From the NCBI RefSeq assembly GCF_011320115.1, contig NZ_JAANOZ010000011.1, positions 37,866-101,865 of the forward strand: a stretch of 64,000 nucleotides of DNA. Reading direction: 5' to 3'. The stretch is from Croceibacterium segetis. Lineage in GTDB: Bacteria; Pseudomonadota; Alphaproteobacteria; Sphingomonadales; Sphingomonadaceae. Below the pieces are notes generated by a model. It did no database searches. It worked only from the letters and a program-made list of their open reading frames with translations, and had not been told where the DNA came from. The position numbers and the translations under genes were made by a program. Shown one piece after another: positions 9,801-17,286 of this stretch (position 1 is its first letter; every line of letters starts with the position of its first letter).

Positions 9801-10513
9801 ACGACGACGCGGTCGCGGCGATCGACCGTGCGATCGCCCTGGCGCCCGAGCCCTACATGTACCTCAATCGGGCCGACATCCGCCCGTTCGACGCGATCGA
9901 GGCGCGGCTGGCCGACGTCGACACCGCGCTGAAGATGGATCCGGAGTTCGCCCCGGCGCTGGCGATGAAGGCCGATCTGCTGGCCCGCAAGGGCGACCAC
10001 GCCGCCGCGGCGAAGGTCTACGATACCGTCATCGCCAAGGAGCCGGAGGAGACCGGCTACCTGGTCTCCCGCGGCATCGAGCTGTGGCGCGCCGGCCAGC
10101 GAGCGGCGGCGGAGAAGGACTTTGCGGCGGCCGGCGACCGCGCGGTGGGGGCCATGCAGCTCAACAGCCTGTGCTACCGCAAGGCGGCCGCGGGAGTGGA
10201 CCTGGAGCAGGCGCTGAAGGAATGCGACGAGTCGCTGAGCCTTTCTCCCGATGCCCCGCCCACGCTCGACAGTCGCGCGACCGTCTATCTGCAGATGGGC
10301 CGCTATGCCGATGCGAAGACCGACTACGACCGGGCCCTCGCCAAGATGCCGACGATGGCGCCTTCACTGCTCGGGCGTGCGGTCGCGCGGTTTCACCTCG
10401 GCGATGTCGACGGTGCCAGGCAAGACCTGGCCGCCGCGCGCAAGCAGCAGAACGACATCGTCGAGCGCTACAGAACGCTCGGCATGGCCGTTCCGCAGGA
10501 GCTGGCGAGCTAA
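6848..10513 (+). CDS. DUF3857 / transglutaminase-like / TPR exported protein
   Basis: A 1,221-aa exported protein of three parts. After a signal peptide ending around AHA-G comes a DUF3857 domain (about 45-230). Next is a transglutaminase-like domain (about 260-400) with a plausible Cys-His-Asp triad: C336 in FGDCKAKT, H379 in FNHI and D394 in YWLDGTR. From about residue 640 to the end are many TPR repeats, which bind other proteins. DUF3857-transglutaminase proteins are common in envelope settings of Bacteroidetes and sphingomonads, but their substrate is unknown. The ATG at 6848 fits a GGGGGTG ribosome site; a TTG four codons earlier is less likely. The very long TPR tail is the unusual part. 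Confidence 0.85.
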   Translation: MRLKCLSLAASAAALAAAGQAHAGDKVLLGPPPQWVVAHPPAAEPSKPGDLPVEIVQLEHQVRFEGDAQQTYSVISLKFLKPEGLQAGNITFSWEPETEDLTVNRVLIHRGDKTIDVLGEGQTFTILRREQDLEQATLTGTLTASLMPEGLQVGDVLEAVSTKVSRNPVTGSHAEDVLGPLNLAAGRVDVSVEWPQGKAMRLAETDDLPRWSRTLVDGFERASISLENVQPVIPPNDAPPRYGVARMAEATDFASWGDVANLFVPLYRKASKIPSTGPLRVELEKIRASSADPVKRAGAALQLVESRIRYVALEMGTGGLVPADAADTWARRFGDCKAKTALLLGLLHELGVEAEPVVVNAGFGDVVADRLPAVGMFNHILVRAKIAGKTYWLDGTRTGDTGLARLPVPNFGWGLPISKDAAALVRILPPPLEQPDSDMTIELDGTRGIRAPVPAKLELTLRGDNALGTNQMLASLAGNARDEALRKFWRSRFDFIDPQTYDLAFDQDQVELHLTMQGTATLDWKDGWYETDETGVGYRPDFSRAAGAGHDAPFAVSYPFFVRTRETILLPPTFTGKVSGDTTEVDETIAGVEYHRHASLTGNRFMIERTSRSLVPEIAYKDATAAAKRLRELSQNSVYLRIPNSYRMTEGDLAVVAKETPDDDPDALVTLGNSFLNLGKNADALERFQRATDLDAKNALAWADRGIAEAYLGKLSEATASLDKAAAIDPQNLYMLHGRGIVAEQRRAYTVAIDAYGQAIAVNPKDDFAYARRAQANYGAGKVDAAMADAQKAIDLKPDNLQMYALRTFALTTRKKPDDAVAEIQRMVAANAGNVDAATLAKQMLTQLGMADKARAIAGPPVDSAPTPQSFYAKALLREAKDVDGQLSDLNEALKLGPDFQPALYTRASLLYGKGQSEAALADAERALAGDPKNVDLYLLKANLLRNLGRREESLAVAKTVTEANPQMPLAHVIAGKIYQAYDRHDDAVAAIDRAIALAPEPYMYLNRADIRPFDAIEARLADVDTALKMDPEFAPALAMKADLLARKGDHAAAAKVYDTVIAKEPEETGYLVSRGIELWRAGQRAAAEKDFAAAGDRAVGAMQLNSLCYRKAAAGVDLEQALKECDESLSLSPDAPPTLDSRATVYLQMGRYADAKTDYDRALAKMPTMAPSLLGRAVARFHLGDVDGARQDLAAARKQQNDIVERYRTLGMAVPQELAS

Positions 10514-10617
10514 CTCCTTCGCCGGCATGCGGATTCCGGTAGTGACGAATGCTTCGGGAGATGCCAGACTAGACCGAGTCAACAAGGGCCGTCATTGAGC
10601 CCTCGGGAGTTGGATTT

Positions 10618-11004
10618 ATGCGTTTTCCGATCGCTTGCGCTGCCGCGCTGGCCCTTTGCTTGCCCGCCCTTCCGGTTCAGGCGCACCATTCGATGGCGAT
10701 GTTCGACCAGACCAAGACGGTCACCATCTCGGGCACCGTCAAGCAGTTCCAGTGGACCAACCCGCATTGCTACATCCAGCTGGTGGCCAAGGACGCCAAG
10801 GGGGCCGAGACCGAATGGAGCCTCGAGATGGGCGCGCCGATGTACCTTTATGCCAAGGGTTGGCGCCCTTCGAGCCTCAAGGCCGGCAACCAGATCACCG
10901 TGACGCTCAACCCGCTGCGCAACGGCGAGCCGGGCGGGATCGTGCTCACCGCCAGTACCGCCGACGGCAAGCAGATCGGCAAGTCGCTGGCGCGGACGTC
11001 CTGA
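10618..11004 (+). CDS. DUF6152 family periplasmic protein
   Basis: A 128-aa protein with a clear signal peptide ending at VQA-HHSMAMF. The family pattern is visible: an N-terminal HHSMAMFD, then TVTISGTVKQFQWTNPHCYIQL, then a glycine-rich NPLRNGEPGG near the end. DUF6152 proteins are small periplasmic beta-rich proteins of unknown function. The gene is followed 2 bp later by a second exported protein and then an SMP-30-like gene on the same strand, so the three probably form an operon. The paired N-terminal histidines could bind metal, which is speculation. Confidence 0.85.
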   Translation: MRFPIACAAALALCLPALPVQAHHSMAMFDQTKTVTISGTVKQFQWTNPHCYIQLVAKDAKGAETEWSLEMGAPMYLYAKGWRPSSLKAGNQITVTLNPLRNGEPGGIVLTASTADGKQIGKSLARTS

Positions 11005-11006
11005 CG

Positions 11007-11783
11007 ATGAGGATGGCTGGGCTGGCAGCCGCGGCGCTGCTCGCATTCGTCGCCGGACCGGCCGTGGGCCAGTCCCCGGCCAGGCTCCCCGACTGGAGCG
11101 GGTTGTGGGAGCCGGAGGGCACCGACACCGCGATCAGCGGGCTGTCCGAATCGATCACCGAGGCGCGGGTCGAGGGCAAGACCGCGACGTCGGGCGGCTT
11201 CAACCGGCCGCTGTTCGGCTTCGGTGCGCCGTGGAACGAGGAAGGCAAGCGCCGCCAGGCCGCGCGCCAGGGAGAGACCGCCAACTGCCGCGCGCTCGGC
11301 TGGGGCTTCCCGATGATGATGAATGCCGACGCGCCGATCCAGTTCTTCATCGCCCGCGACAAGGTCCTCGTCGTCAACGCCTACCGCGACGTCACCGACG
11401 TGCGCATGGCCAAGGCGCATCCGTCGGAGGACGACCTGTGGCCGACCGTGTGGGGCGATTCGATCGGCCACTGGGAGGGCGACACGCTGGTGATCGACAC
11501 CATCGCGGTGAAGAACCCGCACGAATACTTCCACGGCGCCCCGCCGCTGTCGGAGAAGGCGCACTACGTCCAGCGCATCCGCATGGACAAGCCCGGCCAC
11601 CTGGTCGACGACATAACCATCGAGGATCCGACGACGCTCACCGGGCCGTGGAGGAACCGCCTTTCGTTCCAGCCCGCCGTTGGGTTCGAACGAATGGTCT
11701 ACGACAATTACGACAACGACCGCACCGAATGCGGCACCGACACCGGCATCGCGCCGTCGAAGGTCGGGCAGTCCGGCGAATAA
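11007..11783 (+). CDS. Exported protein of unknown function (WSGLWE family)
   Basis: A 258-aa protein with a signal peptide (cleavage near AVG-QSPAR). I recognise a recurrent but unnamed pattern seen next to DUF6152 genes: an early PDWSGLWEPEG, a central SIGHWEGDTLVIDT, and a C-terminal NYDNDRTECG ending. No catalytic motif of a known enzyme class is visible. The start codon is 2 bp after the DUF6152 stop, which indicates co-translation, and an SMP-30-like gene follows after 22 bp. The role is unknown; the operon suggests a shared periplasmic function. Confidence 0.75.
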   Translation: MRMAGLAAAALLAFVAGPAVGQSPARLPDWSGLWEPEGTDTAISGLSESITEARVEGKTATSGGFNRPLFGFGAPWNEEGKRRQAARQGETANCRALGWGFPMMMNADAPIQFFIARDKVLVVNAYRDVTDVRMAKAHPSEDDLWPTVWGDSIGHWEGDTLVIDTIAVKNPHEYFHGAPPLSEKAHYVQRIRMDKPGHLVDDITIEDPTTLTGPWRNRLSFQPAVGFERMVYDNYDNDRTECGTDTGIAPSKVGQSGE

Positions 11784-11805
11784 TCGCCCACGAAGGGGAG
11801 AACTC

Positions 11806-12798
11806 ATGAGAATTCGCAACCACATCGCCGTCGCCGCGCTGGCGCTGGCCCTCGCGGCCCCGCTCGCGGCGCAGCAGCAGCCCACCGGCGAGAAGCCGGC
11901 GGTGATCGCCGCCATCCCCGGGGTGATCGCCAAGGGCGCCAAGTGGCAGCGCGTATGGCAGGGGCCGTTCAACGCCGACGGCATGGCCACCGCGCCCGAC
12001 GGCTCGCTGCTGTTCGGGCAGGAACAGGCCAACACGGTGATGAAGCTGTGGCCCGACGGGCGCACCTGGGCCGCCTGGCCTTACGTCAAGGGCGCCGGCG
12101 CGGTCTCGGTCGACGCCGCCGGGCGGGTCTTCGCGGTCGAGCGCACCTGCACCGATCCCGGCCTCAAGGCCGACTGCAAGGAGCTCACCCGCGTCACCCA
12201 GATCGCCCCGGAGCACAAGGTGCTGGCCGACAAGTTCGCCGACGGCAAGGGCCTCGGCCGGCTGAACGACATCCAGGCCGACGGCCACGGCGGTGCCTGG
12301 TACACCCAGGGCGGGCTTTACCACGTCGCCGCCGACGGCACCGTCAGCACGGTGGCCGAGGGCGGCGGGATGTTCACCAACGGCGTCGTGCTCAGCCCCG
12401 ACGGCAAGACGCTCTACGTCACCAACAAGCAGACGATCGTCGCCTTCGACGTCGACCCGAACGGCACGGCGAGCAACAAGCGCGACTTCGTCACCCTGGC
12501 GAACGAGGAGAAGGGCTTCGGTGGCGACGGGCTGGAAGTCGACAGCGCCGGCCGGCTCTACGTCACCGGCGACGCGGGCATTCACGTGATCGAACCGGGC
12601 GGCAAGGAGCTCGGCGTGATCCCGGTCCCGCGCCGCTCGATCACCCTCGCCTTCGCCGGGCCCGACCGGCGCACGCTCTACGTCGGCGCGATGGGCGGCA
12701 CCGATCCCGACGGCAAGGAATGGCACACGCCCGACGGTGTGCGCAACGACGCGATGACCATCTACAAGGTCGCCACCCTGGCGGCGGGGCCGAAGTAG
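11806..12798 (+). CDS. Exported SMP-30/gluconolactonase-like beta-propeller protein
   Basis: A 330-aa protein with a signal peptide (to about residue 22, ending LAAQ) and an SMP-30/gluconolactonase/LRE-like six-bladed propeller. The visible blades include FNADGMATAPDGSLLFGQEQ, RLNDIQADGHGGAWYT, TNGVVLSPDGKTLYVTN and GGDGLEVDSAGRLYVTGD. The N and D residues of the second and third motifs are where the metal-binding residues of this fold usually lie. It may be a lactonase acting on a sugar lactone in the periplasm. Being exported, it is unlikely to be the missing cytoplasmic 6-phosphogluconolactonase. The ATG at 11806 follows AAGGGGAG. It is the last gene of the DUF6152 operon. Confidence 0.82.
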   Translation: MRIRNHIAVAALALALAAPLAAQQQPTGEKPAVIAAIPGVIAKGAKWQRVWQGPFNADGMATAPDGSLLFGQEQANTVMKLWPDGRTWAAWPYVKGAGAVSVDAAGRVFAVERTCTDPGLKADCKELTRVTQIAPEHKVLADKFADGKGLGRLNDIQADGHGGAWYTQGGLYHVAADGTVSTVAEGGGMFTNGVVLSPDGKTLYVTNKQTIVAFDVDPNGTASNKRDFVTLANEEKGFGGDGLEVDSAGRLYVTGDAGIHVIEPGGKELGVIPVPRRSITLAFAGPDRRTLYVGAMGGTDPDGKEWHTPDGVRNDAMTIYKVATLAAGPK

Positions 12799-12846
12799 GG
12801 CGCGAAGTCTCCCTCCCGCAAGCGGGAGCGCGGAGCAGCCCGCAAT

Positions 12847-12882
12847 GAAAACGCCGGACTCCTCGCGGAGCCCGGCGTCTTC
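12847..12882 (-). terminator. Rho-independent terminator between converging genes
   Basis: A strong hairpin with arms ACGCCGGACTCC and GGAGCCCGGCGT (one mismatch) around TCGC, followed on the minus strand by TTTTC. It ends the minus-strand Tyr-rich gene and may also stop the converging SMP-30-like gene on the plus strand. Confidence 0.75.
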
Positions 12883-12903
12883 ATGTCGGCGAAGCGGGTT
12901 CGC

Positions 12904-13341
12904 TCAGTAGCCGCGATAGCTGCGATAGCGGTCGTAGCGGCGGTCGCCCCAGCGGCGATCCCACGAATAGCGGTCGTACATGCGATAGCCGCGCCCATCG
13001 TAGAACCAGCCGTCGTAGTAGCGGTAGCCGTTGTAGTAGTAGCCGTTGTTGTAGTTGTAGTAGTTCGGGTAGGTCTCGTAATAGAAGCTGACCCCGGGGC
13101 GGTTGTAGTAACCGTTGTAGTAGCCGCCGTTGTAGTAGCCGTTGTTGTAATAGCCGCGGCTGCCCGAGGCGGCGGCAGCGCCGATCGCGAGGCCGAGGAT
13201 GCCCGCGCCGATGGCGATGGCGGCGTCGTCGCCGTGGTGGCGATAGTGGCGGTAGTAGGTCCGCGCGTCGGCCGGCGCGGCCGTGGCGAGCGCCGTGGCG
13301 GCCGCAGCGGTGCCGAGCAGGGCTTTCTTGAGGAAGGTCAT
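12904..13341 (-). CDS. Small exported Tyr/Gly/Asn-rich protein
   Basis: A 145-aa exported protein with signal peptide MTFLKKALLGTAAAATALATAAPADA. It then has a short hydrophobic glycine-zipper-like stretch (AIAIGAGILGLAIGAAAASGS, about residues 44-64) and a tail built of tyrosine-rich units such as NNGYYNGGYYNGYYN, ending in DRRYDRYRSYRGY. Such proteins occur as envelope or surface proteins in sphingomonads, but the function is unknown. The ATG at 13341 sits at the start of the signal peptide; a much longer open frame upstream is antisense or intergenic. A terminator follows at 12847-12882. The repeat composition suggests an adhesive or structural role, which is inference. Confidence 0.75.
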   Translation of the reverse strand: MTFLKKALLGTAAAATALATAAPADARTYYRHYRHHGDDAAIAIGAGILGLAIGAAAASGSRGYYNNGYYNGGYYNGYYNRPGVSFYYETYPNYYNYNNGYYYNGYRYYDGWFYDGRGYRMYDRYSWDRRWGDRRYDRYRSYRGY

Positions 13342-13437
13342 GGTCAATCTCCGCTGCCCGCGGCGCCGGCCCCAATGCCGGACGATTCGCGGGGCATTGC
13401 AGTGGGTTGTGACATAGCACACTTGAACCGAACCCGA

Positions 13438-13453
13438 AACCTGCTGGCAGGTT
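13438..13453 (-). terminator. Hairpin just upstream of the mgtA-like 3' end boundary
   Basis: AACCTG-CTGG-CAGGTT forms a 6-bp hairpin just past the end of the Mg-ATPase gene, in the 116-bp gap before the Tyr-rich gene. Partly complementary flanks lengthen it, but no T run follows, so it may be a weak terminator or only an mRNA fold in the leader of the next gene. Confidence 0.35.
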
Positions 13454-13457
13454 CCGT

Positions 13458-16022
13458 TCAGGTTTGCGGAGTGTGGGGTGAATGGAGAGCGGCATGTGAT
13501 GAGCGGCGGGATCGCATCACAAATCGCTTCGCCAGTTCCGTTGCCGCCGCATAAGCCAGTGTGATGCCGACCGTTCCCGCGAGGAGAAACGGGCTGAGCG
13601 GCACCAGCCCGAACGCCTCTCGCGACAGGGGAACGAAAGGCAGCGCCAGCGCCGCTGCGGCGATGGCCAGCGCACTTCCAAGGAGCAGAGGGGAGGGCCG
13701 GCTGCGCAAGGCGAAGCGGCGCGTGCGCAGGACGAACAACACCGCGAGCTCGGTCAGCAGGGAGACCACGAACCACGCCGTCTGGAATACCGCCGCGCCC
13801 GCGTGCGCGAGGTACACCAGCGCCGTGAAGGTCATCAGGTCGAACAGCGAGCTGACGAGACCGAAGGCGATCATGGAGCGCCGGACCTGGCGGATGTTCC
13901 AACGTTGCGGCGTGGCGATGTGCTCGGGGTCCACCCGGTCGCTCGAGATCGCCATCGAAGGCATGTCGGAGAGGAAGTTGTTGAGCAGGATTTGCTTGGG
14001 CAACAACGGCAGGAACGGCAGCAGCGGCGTCGCCAGCGCCATGCTGACCATATTGCCGAAGTTGGCGCTGGTGGTGATGACGATGTACTTGAGCGTGTTG
14101 CTGAAGGTGCGCCGGCCGTCGACCACGCCCTGCTGCAGGACCGCGAGGTCCTTCTTGAGGAGGACGATGTCGGCGCTCTCGCGCGCGACGTCGACCGCCG
14201 TGTCGACCGAGATGCCGACGTCGGCGAGGTGCAGCGCCGGCGCATCGTTGATGCCATCGCCCATGTACCCCACCGCGTGACCCGCCTGCTGCAGCGCGCG
14301 GATGATCCGTTCCTTCTGCTGAGGGTCGATCTCGGCGAAGACTGCGACTTGCGGCGCCCGCTGCCGCAGGGCCTCGGCGCTCATCGCCGCGACCTCGCTG
14401 CCGGTCAGCACACGCTTCGCGCTGAGACCGACTGCGCCGGCAATGTGCGCGGCGACCTAGCGATTGTCGCCGGTGATGAGCTTGAGCGCGATGCCCTTCG
14501 CGCGCAGGCCGCGGAGCGCCTCGGCGGCGTCGCGTTTGGGTGGATCGAGGAACAGCGCCAGGCCGAGGAAGGTCATCCCGGTCTCGTCCTCGCGGCGGTA
14601 TTTCGCCTGCGGGCGCACCCGCCGTTCGGCCACCGCCAGCGCGCGGAATCCGGCGGTGCCCTTCTCGCGGACCATATCCTCGAGCGCCGCGCGCGACTTG
14701 TCGTCGAGTGGCACGTCCTTGCCGCCTTTGCGCAGCGACGAGCAGATCGCCAGCACCTCCGCGAAGGCGCCCTTGGTGATCATCCTGTGCCCGGCACCGG
14801 GCTCGGCGGTGACTATCGTCAGCCGGCGGCGAACGAAGTCGTAGGGGATCTCGTCGACCTTGCGCACCTCGCCGACGGTGAACTTCCGATCGGCTCCGGC
14901 CACGGTGATCGCTTCGTCGAGCGGGTTGGCGATGCCCGTCTCGAGCGAGGCGTTGAGGAAGGCGGCGCGATCGACTTCGGCGGACGGGCTACCGTCCCAG
15001 CCGATCGCCGCGTCGAGCCTGACCACTCCTTCGGTCAGCGTGCCGGTCTTGTCGGTGCACAGCACGTCCATGCTGCCGAGGTTCTCGATCGCATCGAGCC
15101 GGCGCACGATCACTCCGCCCGCGGCAAGATGGCGCGCGCCCGCGGCCAGGGTCACGCTGATGATCGCCGGCAGCATCTCGGGCGACAGCCCCACCGCCAG
15201 CGCCACCGCGAACAGCAGCGATTCGGCGACCGGCCGGCCGAGCAACTGGTTCACCGCCAGCACCGCCAGCACGATGACGATCATCACCTTGAGCAGCATC
15301 GTCCCGAAATGGCGGATGCCGCGGGCGAATTCGGTTTCGGGTTCGGATTTCCTCAGCTGCCGGGCAATGGCGCCGAATTCGGTGCGCTTGCCGGTTTCCG
15401 TGACCAGCATCGCCGCCGTTCCGCTGCGCAGCGAAGAGCCCGTGAACAGCATGTTGCTGCGCTGGGCGACCGGAGTGTCTTCGGGCAGGACGCCGGGCGT
15501 CTTTTCGACCGGCATCGATTCCCCGGTCAGCGCGGCCTCGGTCACCTGGCAGTCGCGCGTCTCGAGCACCACCCCGTCGGCCGGGACCAGGTTGCCCGCC
15601 GAAAGCAGCACCACGTCCCCCGGCACCAGCGTTTCCGCCGCGACGACCACCTCCTTCCCGCCGCGCCTGACGGTGACCCGCAGCGCCAGCTGCGCGCGCA
15701 ACGCCGCCACGGCCTTGGTCGCGCGGTATTCCTGCGAGAAGCCGAGCAGGCCGCTGCCGAATAGGATCGCGAGGATGATGCCGGCGTCGAGCCAGTCGCC
15801 GAGCGCCATCGAGATGATCGCGCCGAAGACGAGGATCAGCCCAAGGGGGCCGAGGAATTGCCGCGCCAGCAGCATCGGCCAGCCGCGCTCCTCGCGATCC
15901 TCGATCCGGTTCGGGCCGGCGGTCGCGAGGCGGGCGGCGGCATCGGCGTCGGAAAGGCCTCCGGGGGCCGTGCCGAACTGCCTGAGCGCCGCCGCGCCGT
16001 CGATCGTCCACCCGGCCGTCAT
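13458..16022 (-). pseudogene. mgtA: Mg2+-translocating P-type ATPase interrupted by an in-frame TAG
   Basis: The frame encodes an 854-aa P-type (P3B, MgtA/MgtB) ATPase that would import Mg2+ across the inner membrane. Motifs in order are TGES (167-170), the phosphorylation motif DKTGT (D324), LKLITGDNR before the break, and GDGINDAPAL after it, with the C-terminal membrane helices intact. Codon 522 (14457-14459) is TAG, in the stretch GDNR-stop-VAAHIAGAVGL. In E. coli MgtA, as I recall it, this position is Leu in GDSELVAA, so one change from TTG to TAG explains it. Both halves are otherwise undamaged and in one frame, suggesting a recent nonsense mutation, a sequencing error or suppression. 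The start overlaps the upstream membrane-protein gene (ATGA). Confidence 0.85.
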
Positions 16023-17014
16023 GCCGGCCGCTTCCGGGTTCGCCTCGCCCTGATCGTCATCCACATGCCGGGCAGCAGCGGCAACCACAGCGTGAGCATG
16101 CGCAACAGCAGGGTCGCCGCCAGCGCCGCTGCCGCCGGAATGCCGAGCAAGGCCAGCATAGCGGTGCACGTCGCCTCGAAGCTGCCGAGCCCCATCGGCA
16201 GCGGCGTCAGGGTCACCGCGATCGACGCCATCATGAACGCGATGAACGCGGTCGCCGGCAGGAATGGCCCGCCGAGCGCGCGCAGGCACGCCGCCAGCGT
16301 CACCGCGTCGGCGAGGAAGATCAGGCCGTTCCACGCGGCGACGCGCGCCAGCAACCGACGGTTGCGGATCAGCGGGCCGGGCGCTTCGCCGACGATCGAC
16401 AGCAGCCGGTGCAGCGGCGGCAGGCGTTCGATCCAGCCGGGCAGCGACCGGCTGCCGCTGCGGCGAAGCCATAGCGCCAGCGAAGGGATCGCCAGCGCCA
16501 CCAGCAGGAACGCGGTCACCGGGCCGACGACGATCGCGCTCGCCGCATGGTGCAGCCACAGCGCGACCAGCATGAGCACGGCGAGCAGCGCATAGACCGC
16601 GTAGTAGCCGACCATCGACACCAGCAGCGCCGCCACCGCCGCGCCGCGCGGCGTGCCCAGCGCCACCAGCCGGTCGATCAGCAGCACGTTCCCGCTCATC
16701 CCGGCCGCGGGCACGACCTGGTCGACGAACAGCTTGTTGAACGCGATCCGCCCCAGCTTGCGCATCGGCAGCGGCGCCCCCGCTTCGTCGAGAACCGCTG
16801 CCCAGCCGAGTGCGAGGAACAGGTAAGTGGCCAGTTGAAGCGCGAACGCCGCGACCAGCCAGGCGGGCTGGGCCGCGCGGGCCATTTCGGTAAAGCGCTC
16901 GAGGTCGCCCCAGTGCAGCACCAGCGCGATCAATCCGGCGAGAACGACGAGGGCAAGCAGCGCCGTGCGCCAGCCGCGGCGCTGGGGCGGTGCGGGGTGC
17001 GAACGATCGTCCAT
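16019..17014 (-). CDS. LPG-synthase-like (UPF0104) transmembrane protein
   Basis: A 331-aa polytopic membrane protein of the lysylphosphatidylglycerol synthase transmembrane (UPF0104, YbhN/AglD-like) family. Family features are an N-terminal membrane helix, FNKLFVDQVVPAAGMSGNVLLIDRL around residues 92-116, and a late TLTPLPMGLGSFEATCTAMLALLG segment. It lacks the soluble aminoacyl-transfer domain of MprF, so it is the flippase-like half only. It may move a lipid or lipid-linked precursor; the substrate is unknown. It is translationally coupled to the damaged mgtA-type gene by ATGA. Upstream (17015-17279) is intergenic and would hold its promoter. Confidence 0.83.
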   Translation of the reverse strand: MDDRSHPAPPQRRGWRTALLALVVLAGLIALVLHWGDLERFTEMARAAQPAWLVAAFALQLATYLFLALGWAAVLDEAGAPLPMRKLGRIAFNKLFVDQVVPAAGMSGNVLLIDRLVALGTPRGAAVAALLVSMVGYYAVYALLAVLMLVALWLHHAASAIVVGPVTAFLLVALAIPSLALWLRRSGSRSLPGWIERLPPLHRLLSIVGEAPGPLIRNRRLLARVAAWNGLIFLADAVTLAACLRALGGPFLPATAFIAFMMASIAVTLTPLPMGLGSFEATCTAMLALLGIPAAAALAATLLLRMLTLWLPLLPGMWMTIRARRTRKRPA

Positions 17015-17195
17015 GCCAGCCTACCTACAGGCTAATGCGCGGCGCTGAGATCGGTAATTGTGCGGGCGTGAATCCAACAAACTCGCCCGGCCGGCCGGGG
17101 CGGGCCGCAAACCATTTTCCTACACGCCCGCGATCTGCTTATGTTCCACTCGGGCGCCCACGAATCGTGCCGGGCGCGGGGAATTCATGTAGGAG

Positions 17196-17286
17196 AAGTG
17201 TCACCCGTCGCGTCTGAGACAAACCATTGAAATAACAAGATAATACAGGCGACACCAGGGTGACAGGGTCCGTAAAGTGTCACCCT
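17196..17286. repeat. Repeated AAGTGTCACCC and hairpin at the rimO 3' end
   Basis: AAGTGTCACCC occurs twice in direct orientation (17196-17206 and 17275-17285). The second copy also pairs with AGGGTGACA at 17257-17265 to make a perfect 9-bp stem with a 12-nt loop, overlapping the last codons of rimO. No T run follows on the minus strand. It could be a rho-independent-like terminator for rimO or a protein-binding site; the rest of this 265-bp gap shows nothing I can name. Confidence 0.5.

Noticed and set aside
7520..10000. 826-codon minus-strand frame inside the DUF3857/TPR gene
   Set aside because: A GC shadow: the plus-strand protein has clear domains, while this one has only biased composition.
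14457..14459. TAG as a recoded amino acid (for example pyrrolysine)
   Set aside because: Nothing in the window supports recoding, and P-type ATPases are not known to use it here; a nonsense mutation or read error is simpler.
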